From: an uncultured Oscillospiraceae bacterium
GTDB taxonomy: Bacteria > Bacillota > Clostridia > Oscillospirales > Oscillospiraceae
Assembly (NCBI GenBank): GCA_934561725.1
Contig: CAKTGW010000006.1
Coordinates: 1 to 10,254, forward strand
Direction of reading: 5' to 3'
Length of the DNA stretch: 10,254 nucleotides
In this document: piece after piece, positions 1 through 5,610 of the stretch
Layout: each line of letters opens with the position of its first letter
How positions within the stretch are numbered: position 1 is the stretch's first letter
The notes under the pieces: generated by a model
The model's database searches: none
The model's input: the letters and a program-made list of their open reading frames with translations, nothing else
What the model was told of the DNA's origin: nothing
Translations under genes and position numbers: made by a program

Positions 1-246
1 GCATCTCAAACCCGCGTAGTGGAAATTGACGGTGACACCGAATATGCTGAGCTGCCCATTGATGATGACCTGTTGGAAAACATGATAGACGCCATGTCAG
101 AGGGCGCCGAAGTCCTGAAGCTGCATATCAGGAATGAGGATGATATCGATACCATTGACGACTGCCAATATGGCCTGAGCCTGCCTCTGTCCGTCACCTT
201 TGAGGATGACTCCCTCAAGGCTCCGTTCCTGTACATTTATCACTGA
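1..246 (+). CDS. C-terminal part of an unrecognised acidic protein (5' truncated)
   Basis: The reading frame is open from the left edge to a TGA at 244-246, so the gene begins outside the window. A GTG at codon 7 could be read as a start, but the frame continues upstream of it and no Shine-Dalgarno sequence precedes it. The 81 visible residues are rich in Asp and Glu, with only three Arg and two Lys, and end in an aromatic tail (FLYIYH). I see no signal peptide, membrane segment or cysteine motif, and I do not recognise the family. The next gene starts 39 nt downstream on the same strand, so the two are probably cotranscribed. That the frame is coding is fairly secure from its length, its amino acid bias and the well-placed downstream gene; its function is unknown. 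Confidence 0.6.
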   Translation, partial: ASQTRVVEIDGDTEYAELPIDDDLLENMIDAMSEGAEVLKLHIRNEDDIDTIDDCQYGLSLPLSVTFEDDSLKAPFLYIYH

Positions 247-285
247 AAAGCACTTCTTAACTGACCGAACCGGGAGGAACAGCGT

Positions 286-729
286 ATGGAACAGCGTCTA
301 TGCCCCTGCTGCAAAACGGAATTGGTCTCCCTCGGCAACAAGACCTTCCAGCTTGGAACGGAAAAATTCTTCAGCCTGATCGATGAGCATCTTCTGCAGG
401 GAGGCATCAGCTTTGAGATCATGGTATGTCCCGCCTGCGGGAAAATTGAACTCTATGCTGGCCTGAATGAGGACGGCATAGAATCCATCGATGCGTATAT
501 CGCCGCTCATCGGGATGAACCCACATCAGCTATTCCCGATCCTGAACCGGCTGTCTGTTCTGCCTGCGGCAAACCCATAGACTATACACAATTTATCTGT
601 CCTCACTGCGGCCATGATTACCGCACCGATCTGATTCGCAGCGCTCCGGAAAAGGCAAAGACTGCCCCGGACGAAAAGACCGGCCTATTCAGCTGGCTCA
701 GGGGGAAGGAGCCCCGCGATCCCTGGTGA
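286..729 (+). CDS. Hypothetical protein with two zinc-ribbon motifs
   Basis: This 147-residue soluble protein starts at ATG 286, eight bases after a strong GGGAGG site at 272-277. It has four CxxC pairs: C6/C9 with C48/C51, and C91/C94 with C105/C108. They would make two zinc ribbons. The first is split by a helical insert of about 40 residues; the second is compact (CSAC then CPHCGH). A Pro/Glu-rich linker (about 78-90) separates them, and the tail (about 118-147) is charged and probably disordered, ending in a Trp-containing patch (LFSWLRG). Such ribbons often bind nucleic acid or protein partners, but nothing here fixes a substrate. It follows the partial acidic gene after 39 nt. Its stop codon directly abuts the spmB stop on the other strand, and its likely terminator lies inside spmB at 788-819. 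Confidence 0.8.
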   Translation: MEQRLCPCCKTELVSLGNKTFQLGTEKFFSLIDEHLLQGGISFEIMVCPACGKIELYAGLNEDGIESIDAYIAAHRDEPTSAIPDPEPAVCSACGKPIDYTQFICPHCGHDYRTDLIRSAPEKAKTAPDEKTGLFSWLRGKEPRDPW

Positions 730-1230
730 TCAGAACAGCATCCGCACGGCCCAGGCCGCAGTAATAAACCCCACAATATCCGCAATCAGAGCGGCCGGTA
801 AAAATCGGCCGCTCTTTTTAATGCCTGCAGCCCCCATATAAACTGCAAGAACATAAAAAGTCGTCTCTGTAGACCCCAGCATCACCGCCGCTGTCCGTCC
901 GAGAAGGCTGTCCGGTCCCCACAGCGAGATCAGCTCACTTCCCACCGCCAGCGCTCCGCTTCCGCTGAGCGGCCGCAGCAAAACCAGTACGGTCATCTCC
1001 GGAGGGATCCCGACTGCACTCAGCAGCGGAGCCGCTGCATACGTCAGAAGCTCTATCAAGCCCGACGCCCGAAGCATATAAACGCCCGAAAGCAAACAGA
1101 TCAGCGGCGGCAGCATGCGCAGGACAGTATTCATTCCTCTTTGCGCCCCCCGGCACATGCAGTCAAAGACATCCACGCCTCTGGCCCAGGCATACAGGGC
1201 TATGGCTGCAAGAAGTACGCCGGAGATCAT
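730..1230 (-). CDS. spmB: Spore maturation protein B
   Basis: This 166-residue integral membrane protein belongs to the nucleoside-recognition (Gate) domain family. It resembles SpmB of Bacillus subtilis (about 178 aa), which acts with SpmA in dehydrating the spore core. Visible hallmarks are RPLSGSGAL at residues 86-94 and GSTETTFYVLAVY at 119-131, both typical of SpmB. Hydrophobic segments lie at about 1-15, 38-55, 62-74, 79-86, 113-135 and 145-165. The ATG start overlaps the spmA stop as ATGA, implying translational coupling. Its stop codon (730-732) touches the stop of the convergent zinc-ribbon gene. Codons for residues about 137-148 coincide with a plus-strand terminator hairpin. No minus-strand terminator follows, so spmAB transcripts may run antisense into the neighbouring gene. 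Confidence 0.92.
   Translation of the reverse strand: MISGVLLAAIALYAWARGVDVFDCMCRGAQRGMNTVLRMLPPLICLLSGVYMLRASGLIELLTYAAAPLLSAVGIPPEMTVLVLLRPLSGSGALAVGSELISLWGPDSLLGRTAAVMLGSTETTFYVLAVYMGAAGIKKSGRFLPAALIADIVGFITAAWAVRMLF
788..819 (+). terminator. Intrinsic terminator inside the spmB coding region
   Basis: A perfect 10-bp stem (AGAGCGGCCG at 788-797 paired with CGGCCGCTCT at 806-815) has an 8-nt A-rich loop and runs directly into a T tract (815-819) on the plus strand. This is a textbook rho-independent terminator for the zinc-ribbon gene that stops at 729. It lies antisense to spmB codons for residues about 137-148. On the minus strand no T run follows the stem, so it should act in one direction only. 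Confidence 0.8.
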
Positions 1231-1790
1231 AGCCGCTCCATCAGCCGGCAGGCCAACAGCCCCGCACAGAGTGCAGCCGCAGAGCTCAGCCAGACCGCCG
1301 GAAGAATATCAAAAGGAGCAGCCGCTCCACAGCTGCTCCGGATCGCGGCAACCGTTGCTGGCAGCAGTTGAATTGACGCTGTGTTGAGCACAACAAAGCG
1401 CCGGAGCTCCGTACTGCCGTGCGTAGTCATCGCCGCCATTTCTTCGGCCGCCGCCACGCCCGGCGGTGTCGCAGCGTTTCCCAAGCCCAAGAGATTAGCT
1501 GTTACGTTTGCCGTTATATTCCGCCGCAGAGACTTTCTGCGCCATGCAGCGGGAAATAATCTGCCCAGCAGGGGAGACAGCAGCCTTCCCAACTCCTCAG
1601 AAAGTCCGGAAGCCTCCATCAGAGAGGTCACACCGGACCACAGGCAAATTGCAGCTGCCAGTCCCAGGCACAGCTCAACTGCCGCACCAGCTCCAGAGAA
1701 CGCCGCTGCGGCTACCGCTTCTCCTTTTCCCTGTACAGCACCAAAAAGCATACTGGCTGTAACAAAAACGACCCATATTCCAGACAGCAT
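1227..1790 (-). CDS. spmA: Spore maturation protein A
   Basis: This 187-residue membrane protein of the Gate/nucleoside-recognition family is close in length to B. subtilis SpmA (196 aa). The diagnostic stretch is at residues 91-112: two TAN repeats, then LLGLGNAATPPG, very like the NLLGLGNAATP signature of SpmA. Hydrophobic segments lie at about 3-18, 37-54, 135-150 and 163-183. With SpmB it is needed for normal spore-core dehydration and heat resistance in B. subtilis, where the pair is made in the mother cell. The ATG at 1790 follows a GGGGGAAG site (1797-1804); an upstream ATG inside that site is out of frame. Its last four bases overlap spmB. A Spo0A box lies six bases upstream of the Shine-Dalgarno sequence. 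I could not identify a sporulation sigma-factor promoter with confidence. Confidence 0.93.
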   Translation of the reverse strand: MLSGIWVVFVTASMLFGAVQGKGEAVAAAAFSGAGAAVELCLGLAAAICLWSGVTSLMEASGLSEELGRLLSPLLGRLFPAAWRRKSLRRNITANVTANLLGLGNAATPPGVAAAEEMAAMTTHGSTELRRFVVLNTASIQLLPATVAAIRSSCGAAAPFDILPAVWLSSAAALCAGLLACRLMERL

Positions 1791-1809
1791 TATATTCTTC
1801 CCCCATAAT

Positions 1810-1816
1810 TGTCGAA
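1810..1816 (+). promoter_or_regulatory. Candidate Spo0A box (0A box)
   Basis: TGTCGAA matches the core 0A-box consensus of B. subtilis Spo0A exactly. It sits between the divergent spmA and abrB-type genes, 17 bases upstream of the abrB -35 hexamer and six bases upstream of the spmA Shine-Dalgarno sequence. A seven-base match can occur by chance, and only one box is seen. The sporulation context makes it credible. Confidence 0.45.
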
Positions 1817-1832
1817 AAAGCTTGAGTTTTAA

Positions 1833-1860
1833 TTGACATTTATTCTTAACGTGTTATAAT
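1833..1860 (+). promoter_or_regulatory. Sigma-A promoter for the AbrB-family gene
   Basis: A perfect -35 hexamer TTGACA (1833-1838) and a perfect -10 hexamer TATAAT (1855-1860) are separated by 16 nt in an AT-rich stretch. Transcription should start near 1867, giving an untranslated leader of about 130 nt before the ATG at 1998. The spacing is one base short of the optimum. No other gene on this strand lies nearby for it to serve. Confidence 0.82.
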
Positions 1861-1997
1861 AATTGTAAGAAACATACAGTTTTTTATATTTTAACGCCAT
1901 TTTTACTGTTCATTATGTCCTGCCTATCTTGCTTATTCCCATGGCCACCACGTTAGGTTGGATTGATGGAAATACAGCACAGCAAGGAGTGATTCCA

Positions 1998-2252
1998 ATG
2001 AAAGCCACTGGCATTGTACGAAAAGTAGATGATCTGGGTCGGATCGTCCTCCCCGTAGAACTGCGCAGGTCACTCGGCATAGAAGTACGCGACCCTATTG
2101 AAATCTATGTTGTTGATGACGCTATCATGCTCCGCAAGCACAATCCTGCCTGCATTTTCTGTGGGAATTCCAAGAACATAATTGCGTATCGCGGAAAGAG
2201 CATCTGTGCAGACTGTGCTCATTCCTTTGCCGGCGAATTTCCGGCTCTGTAA
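1998..2252 (+). CDS. AbrB/SpoVT-family transcriptional regulator with C-terminal zinc knuckle
   Basis: This 84-residue protein starts at ATG 1998, after AAGGAG about seven bases upstream. A TTG 23 codons earlier keeps the frame open but lacks a ribosome site. Residues 1-46 form a swapped-hairpin AbrB DNA-binding domain: MKATGIVRKVDDLGR, then LPVELRRSLGI and IEIYV, close to B. subtilis AbrB and the N-terminus of SpoVT. Instead of the AbrB C-terminal dimerisation region it carries C52-x2-C55 and C70-x2-C73, a likely zinc knuckle as in clostridial AbrB-like proteins. It probably acts as a dimeric or higher-order transition-state regulator binding AT-rich promoters. A consensus sigma-A promoter lies upstream and a dedicated terminator follows. 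It is divergent from spmA and convergent with rplQ. Targets cannot be read from the sequence. Confidence 0.9.
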   Translation: MKATGIVRKVDDLGRIVLPVELRRSLGIEVRDPIEIYVVDDAIMLRKHNPACIFCGNSKNIIAYRGKSICADCAHSFAGEFPAL

Positions 2253-2259
2253 AACGCAC

Positions 2260-2290
2260 AAAGGCGCGCAAATCCGGCTGCGCCTTTTTT
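2260..2290 (+). terminator. Intrinsic terminator of the AbrB-family gene
   Basis: An 8-bp stem (AAAGGCGC at 2260-2267 with GCGCCTTT at 2280-2287) encloses a 12-nt loop and ends in six T residues (2285-2290). It begins eight bases after the TAA of the AbrB-type gene. On the minus strand only three T residues follow the stem, so it is mainly a plus-strand terminator. Confidence 0.85.
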
Positions 2291-2304
2291 CATAAGCAGT
2301 ATAT

Positions 2305-2337
2305 AAAAAGATCCCCGGCCGTTGGCCGGGGATCTTT
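2305..2337 (-). terminator. Intrinsic terminator of the spc-alpha ribosomal operon
   Basis: A perfect 14-bp inverted repeat (2307-2320 with 2324-2337) has a three-base loop and is followed on the minus strand by TTTTT then ATAT. It starts 18 bases after the rplQ stop codon. The stem core is six to eight G-C pairs (CCCCGGCC). In plus direction the stem is followed by TTTCC only, so it is strongest for the minus-strand operon but could back up the abrB terminator. Confidence 0.9.
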
Positions 2338-2355
2338 CCTTGGCATCGCTCTCGC

Positions 2356-2697
2356 TTACACGAGCTCGATAATAGCAACCTCTGCTGCGTCACCGCGGCG
2401 GGGGCCAACACGCACAATGCGGGTATAGCCACCGTTGCGCTCTGCATACTTCGGTGCGATCTCATCAAACAGCTTCTTTGCAACATCTTCTCTGGTGATG
2501 AAGCTCAGAGCCTGACGATAATTGGCAAGAGACTTGTTCTTACCAAGAGTTATCATCTTCTCGGTCATGGGACCAATCTCTTTAGCGCGGGTGATGGTGG
2601 TCTCCATCCGGCCCTTATCCAGAAGGTCAGTAACCTGCTGGCGGAGCATGGCCATGCGCTGATCGGTGGTCTTGCCGAGCTTTCTTGTTCCGGGCAT
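2356..2697 (-). CDS. rplQ: 50S ribosomal protein L17
   Basis: This 113-residue protein of the large subunit matches bacterial L17 along its whole length: MPGTRKLGK at the start, then [11 protein letters not shown], the [12 protein letters not shown] segment (about 29-40), EKMITLGK (46-53) and a C-terminal domain ending in [10 protein letters not shown]17 lies near the peptide exit tunnel rim. The start ATG at 2697 follows AAGGAGGAAAAGCGAA, an ideal ribosome site. It is the last gene of the operon, 29 nt after rpoA, and a strong terminator follows. In many Firmicutes rplQ is followed by energy-coupling factor (ecf) transporter genes, truA, rplM and rpsI; here those genes are not adjacent. Confidence 0.98.
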   Translation of the reverse strand: MPGTRKLGKTTDQRMAMLRQQVTDLLDKGRMETTITRAKEIGPMTEKMITLGKNKSLANYRQALSFITREDVAKKLFDEIAPKYAERNGGYTRIVRVGPRRGDAAEVAIIELV

Positions 2698-2726
2698 TTC
2701 GCTTTTCCTCCTTATTAGAGTGTAGC

Positions 2727-3677
2727 CTAGTTGTTGTCTTCGCTGGCGAGGGAGAGTCCCATCATGGTGAGCTTATGCTCAACTTCTTCAAGAGACTTCC
2801 TGCCGAGGTTACGGACCTTTATCATCTCATCCTGAGTCTTGCTGATAAGGTCCTCCACAGTGTTGATATTCGCGCGCTTGAGGCAGTTGAAGCTGCGGAC
2901 AGAGAGATCCAGCTCTTCAATCGTCATCTCAAGGACTTTGTCTCTCTGGGTCTCGACCTTCTCCACCACAGTAGAACGGCTGCTGATGCTGTCGCTCAGG
3001 TCAGTGAAGAGAGTAAAGTGGTCACAAAGGATCTTTGCGCCGAGAGATACTGCATCCTTCGCGGTAATGGTCTTATCAGTCCACACCTCGATAGTAAGCT
3101 TATCAAAGTCAGTCTGGTTACCCACGCGCGTGTTCTCTACGGTGTAATTCACCTTGAGAACGGGAGTATAGATGGAGTCGACAGGGATCACGCCGATTAC
3201 AGGCTGTGCGGGCTTGTTCTTCTCAGCAGAAACATAGCCGCGGCCATGGCTGATAACGAGCTCCATGCTGAGCGCGCCATCAGGCCCCAGGGTGGCAATG
3301 TGCTGATCCGGGTTGAGGATCTCCACCTCACCGTCGGGCTTGATATCACCGGCAGTGACCTCGCACTCGCCGTTCATCTCAATATAGACGGTCTTGGGTT
3401 CATCACAGTGGAGTCTCGCGATAATGTTCTTTACATTCAGAACGATCTCGGTCACGTCTTCCTTGACGCCGGGGATCACGGAGAACTCGTGCTGTACACC
3501 GGCAATCTTAATGGAAGTGACAGCAGTACCGGGGAGAGATGACAAGAGCACCCTGCGGAGAGAGTTACCTAGAGTCGTACCATAGCCGCGCTCCAAGGGT
3601 TCCACTATATACTTGCCGTATGAACTGTCGGACGGCGTCTCTATACATTCAATGCGCGGCTTCTCAATTTCAATCAT
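2727..3677 (-). CDS. rpoA: DNA-directed RNA polymerase subunit alpha
   Basis: This 316-residue alpha subunit has the normal two-domain layout. The N-terminal assembly domain (about 1-230) contains the invariant [12 protein letters not shown] followed by VLLSSLPG at 31-50, and HGRGY at 144-148. A linker of about 20 residues leads to the C-terminal domain (about 252-310), with helix-hairpin-helix motifs [12 protein letters not shown] (256-267) and [11 protein letters not shown] (289-299). R261 corresponds to E. coli R265, which contacts UP-element DNA. The dimer nucleates RNA polymerase assembly and binds upstream DNA and activators. The start ATG at 3677 follows AAAGGAGGGACTTGAA. The gene is separated from rpsD by 143 nt with three possible hairpins, unusually long for this operon, and is followed 29 nt later by rplQ. 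Confidence 0.99.
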   Translation of the reverse strand: MIEIEKPRIECIETPSDSSYGKYIVEPLERGYGTTLGNSLRRVLLSSLPGTAVTSIKIAGVQHEFSVIPGVKEDVTEIVLNVKNIIARLHCDEPKTVYIEMNGECEVTAGDIKPDGEVEILNPDQHIATLGPDGALSMELVISHGRGYVSAEKNKPAQPVIGVIPVDSIYTPVLKVNYTVENTRVGNQTDFDKLTIEVWTDKTITAKDAVSLGAKILCDHFTLFTDLSDSISSRSTVVEKVETQRDKVLEMTIEELDLSVRSFNCLKRANINTVEDLISKTQDEMIKVRNLGRKSLEEVEHKLTMMGLSLASEDNN

Positions 3678-3820
3678 TTCAAGTCCCTCCTTTGATGTCG
3701 TGGCGCCACTGGCGCCCTGCGATAGTCAGCTTTCCAATTATGAGGGTCTGTCCATAATCAGGTATCCCAGCCGCCGCAGCTATGCAGCGGCTGAGTTTAT
3801 CCTTAAATGCAGATACCGGA
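3678..3820 (-). promoter_or_regulatory. Structured leader between rpsD and rpoA
   Basis: This 143-nt spacer has no convincing reading frame. In transcription order it can form three structures. The first is a GGTATC/GATACC outer stem enclosing a 7-bp CAGCCGC/GCGGCTG hairpin (arms 3787-3793 and 3768-3774). The second is a 6-bp ATTATG/CATAAT hairpin. The third is a GGCGCC-loop-GGCGCC hairpin just before the rpoA ribosome site. None is followed by a T tract, so they are not ordinary terminators. A regulatory or RNA-processing role is an inference from position and pairing only. Confidence 0.4.
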
Positions 3821-4432
3821 TTACTTGGAGTACAGCTCGACGATCAGGTGCTCTTCGATGGGGAAATCGATGTCGTCTCTGACAGGCATCTTGGTGACGG
3901 TGCCCTTGAGTGCGTTCTTCTCGCGCTCCAGCCACTGGGGAGGAGTAACGATGGGCGCATCCTCTGCAAGCAGACGCTTGAACATAACGGAGGAGCGGCT
4001 TCTCTCGCAAACTTCAATAACATCGCCGGGCTTCACCAGGTAAGAGGGGATGTTTACCCGCTTGCCGTTGACGGTGAAGTGACCGTGGTTTACAGCCTGA
4101 CGAGCCTCGCGGCGGGTCATGACGAAACCAAGACGATAGACAACATTGTCAAGGCGGCGCTCAATGGTGGTGAGCAGGTTCTCGCCGGTCATGCCGGGAG
4201 CCTTAGCTGCCTTGTCATAATAAGCACGGAACTGCTTTTCCAGAATTCCATAAACGAACTTAACTTTCTGCTTCTCGTTCAGCTGAGATGCATACTCGCT
4301 CTGCTTGCGGCGCATCTGCCCCTTGGGGTTGCGGATGGTGTCAGCCTTTGTCTTGCCGGTATAACCCATAGCCGCAGGAGAAACGCCCAGGGCTTTGCAG
4401 CGCTTTACGATGGGCTGCATATTCTTAGCCAT
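3821..4432 (-). CDS. rpsD: 30S ribosomal protein S4
   Basis: This 203-residue protein is a full-length S4, a primary 16S rRNA-binding protein of the small-subunit body. The N-terminal domain contains the conserved KGQMRRKQSEYASQL and the QFRAYYDKA region; the S4 RNA-binding domain (about 93-155) has the signature RRLDNVVYRLGF then ARQAVNHGHFTVNGK. The N-terminus has a single cysteine instead of the four-cysteine zinc site, so it is the zinc-independent form. S4 represses the alpha operon in E. coli by binding the rpsM leader; here it also sits in that operon, unlike B. subtilis, where rpsD is elsewhere. ATG 4432 follows AGAAGGAGGAAATATT, 21 nt after rpsK. Confidence 0.98.
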   Translation of the reverse strand: MAKNMQPIVKRCKALGVSPAAMGYTGKTKADTIRNPKGQMRRKQSEYASQLNEKQKVKFVYGILEKQFRAYYDKAAKAPGMTGENLLTTIERRLDNVVYRLGFVMTRREARQAVNHGHFTVNGKRVNIPSYLVKPGDVIEVCERSRSSVMFKRLLAEDAPIVTPPQWLEREKNALKGTVTKMPVRDDIDFPIEEHLIVELYSK

Positions 4433-4453
4433 AATATTTCCTCCTTCTCAGAA

Positions 4454-4849
4454 TTACACGCGGCGGCGCTTAGGCGGACGGCAGCCGTTGTGAGGAATGG
4501 GAGTAACGTCCTTGATCATGGTTACTTCCAGACCAGCGGTCTGCAGTGCGCGGATCGCAGCTTCGCGTCCGGATCCGGGACCCTTTACAAAGACCTCAAC
4601 GGTCTTGAGGCCGTGCTCCATGGCTGCCTTAGCGGCAGTCTCAGCAGCGGTCTGAGCGGCAAAGGGAGTGGACTTCTTGCTTCCGCGGAAGCCCATTCCG
4701 CCAGCGGATGCCCAGCTGAGCGCGTTGCCGTTGGTATCGGTGATAGTCACCATGGTGTTGTTGAAGGAAGAGCTGATATGCACGGCTCCCTTTTCAACGT
4801 TCTTACGTTCTCTTCTGCGGGTTCTAACCTTTTTCTTAGGTGCTGCCAT
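4454..4849 (-). CDS. rpsK: 30S ribosomal protein S11
   Basis: This 131-residue protein matches S11, which forms the mRNA-exit platform of the small subunit with S7 and S18. Visible landmarks are the basic N-terminal tail ([17 protein letters not shown]), [15 protein letters not shown], the [19 protein letters not shown] segment (46-64), [15 protein letters not shown] (88-102) and the C-terminal [13 protein letters not shown]. The HNG turn is the conserved Asn-Gly site. The ATG at 4849 is preceded by AAAGGAGGGATATGTA. The TAA of rpsM overlaps this ribosome site, so the two genes are likely coupled in translation, with a 14-nt gap. Confidence 0.99.
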   Translation of the reverse strand: MAAPKKKVRTRRRERKNVEKGAVHISSSFNNTMVTITDTNGNALSWASAGGMGFRGSKKSTPFAAQTAAETAAKAAMEHGLKTVEVFVKGPGSGREAAIRALQTAGLEVTMIKDVTPIPHNGCRPPKRRRV

Positions 4850-4863
4850 TACATATCCCTCCT

Positions 4864-5232
4864 TTACTTCTTCTTGTTAGCAATAGTGCGCTTGGGACCC
4901 TTGCGGGTACGAGCGTTGGTCTTGGTGCGCTGGCCATGAACAGGAAGTCCACGGCGATGGCGCATGCCGCGATAGCAGCCGATCTCGGTGAGGCGTTTGA
5001 TATCCAGAGCTACACTGCGGCGCAGGTCGCCCTCGACCACATAGTGATGGTCGATGCACTCACGCAGCTTGGTCTCCTCATCCTCGGTCAGGTCCTTGAC
5101 TCTGGTATCGGGATTGATCCCGGTCATCTCAAGAATCTTGTTTGCGCTGGTTCTGCCAATTCCATAGACATATGTGAGTCCAATTTCGACCCTCTTATCC
5201 TTAGGCAGGTCAACGCCGGCGATACGTGCCAT
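4864..5232 (-). CDS. rpsM: 30S ribosomal protein S13
   Basis: This S13, a small-subunit head protein that contacts the large subunit and P-site tRNA, is 122 residues from ATG 5232 ([14 protein letters not shown]), the usual length and N-terminus. The family motif [13 protein letters not shown] and the basic C-terminal tail [20 protein letters not shown] ending in ANKKK are present. The frame could start three codons earlier at TTG 5241. The only ribosome-site match, AGAAAGGA at 5246-5253, is rather close to the TTG and rather far (13 nt) from the ATG, so neither spacing is ideal; I chose ATG from family conservation. It opens the alpha operon block after a 249-nt structured spacer. Confidence 0.96.
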   Translation of the reverse strand: MARIAGVDLPKDKRVEIGLTYVYGIGRTSANKILEMTGINPDTRVKDLTEDEETKLRECIDHHYVVEGDLRRSVALDIKRLTEIGCYRGMRHRRGLPVHGQRTKTNARTRKGPKRTIANKKK

Positions 5233-5481
5233 ATTTGTCAATCATTCCTTTCTGAATGTATTTCCGCATTTTGCGGCCGATGGCTTATTCCCGCCGGAGG
5301 GGAGCTCCCTCGGCCATGCGGGAAAATTTTACTTGTTTTCATGCTTTGCATGAAAGGTGAAAAGGGTTTGCTGTCTGCCATACTGCGCCTTACGCAACCA
5401 CTATGGCAGGCTGTTTCGGCTTAAAGCCTGTGTTTTGTCCGGCTCAGCCGGACACTGCGAGGCAGAACCGCGCTGAGGACA
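5233..5481 (-). promoter_or_regulatory. Structured 249-nt intergenic region before rpsM (possible leader or repeat)
   Basis: No plausible gene is seen. In transcription order the spacer can fold into a chain of hairpins: GTCCGGC/GCCGGAC (5437-5453); CAGGCT/AGCCTG (5407-5430); CTGCCATA/TATGGCAG (5375-5409, with an inner TGCG/CGCA stem); TTTCATGC/GCATGAAA with AAA loop (5337-5355); CCCGC/GCGGG with a GAGGG/CCCTC inner stem (5290-5322); and CCGCA/TGCGG (5264-5276). None is followed by a T run on the minus strand, so they are not terminators. The position matches that of the E. coli alpha-operon leader bound by S4. A dispersed palindromic repeat inserted here is an equally good reading. Confidence 0.5.
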
Positions 5482-5595
5482 TTAGCCCTGGCGCTGCTTG
5501 TGCTTGGGGTTCTCGCAGATAACCATGACCTTGCCCTTGCGCTTAATGATCTTGCACTTCTCGCACATGGGCTTTACGGACGGTCTGACTTTCAT
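5482..5595 (-). CDS. rpmJ: 50S ribosomal protein L36
   Basis: This 37-residue protein begins [15 protein letters not shown] and ends KHKQRQG, the standard zinc-binding form of L36. Zinc ligands C11, C14, C27 and H32 are all present. It is the smallest large-subunit protein and stabilises 23S rRNA near the GTPase-associated region. The ATG at 5595 follows AGGAGGTTTTACCT, and the upstream infA TAA (5611-5613) lies 15 nt away, next to that ribosome site. The gene is shorter than common gene-length cut-offs. Downstream comes the long hairpin-rich gap before rpsM, so any differential control of the alpha operon would act after this gene. Confidence 0.98.
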   Translation of the reverse strand: MKVRPSVKPMCEKCKIIKRKGKVMVICENPKHKQRQG

Positions 5596-5610
5596 AGGTA
5601 AAACCTCCTG

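Noticed and set aside
660..720. GGCTC/GAGCC inverted repeat as a possible terminator for spmAB
   Set aside because: The stem is only five pairs and no T tract follows on the minus strand.
1872..1880. CATACAGT downstream of the sigma-A promoter, resembling a sigma-E -10 element
   Set aside because: The matching -35 element would overlap the sigma-A -10 with spacing shorter than usual; too weak to call beside a perfect sigma-A promoter.
2070..2486. A minus-strand frame running from rplQ through both terminators into the AbrB-type gene
   Set aside because: It would cross two strong terminators and is out of frame with rplQ and antisense to the AbrB-type gene.
2685..3542. A 285-codon plus-strand frame opposite rpoA
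   Set aside because: Antisense shadow of a full-length, highly conserved rpoA; no promoter or ribosome site.
3782..4939. A 385-codon plus-strand frame opposite rpsD and rpsK
   Set aside because: It spans two known genes and their junction on the other strand and resembles no known protein; a by-product of the codon bias.
4840..5424. A plus-strand frame of 194 codons covering rpsM and the structured spacer
   Set aside because: Its first two thirds are antisense to rpsM and the rest is made of hairpin repeats; no ribosome site, no recognisable protein.
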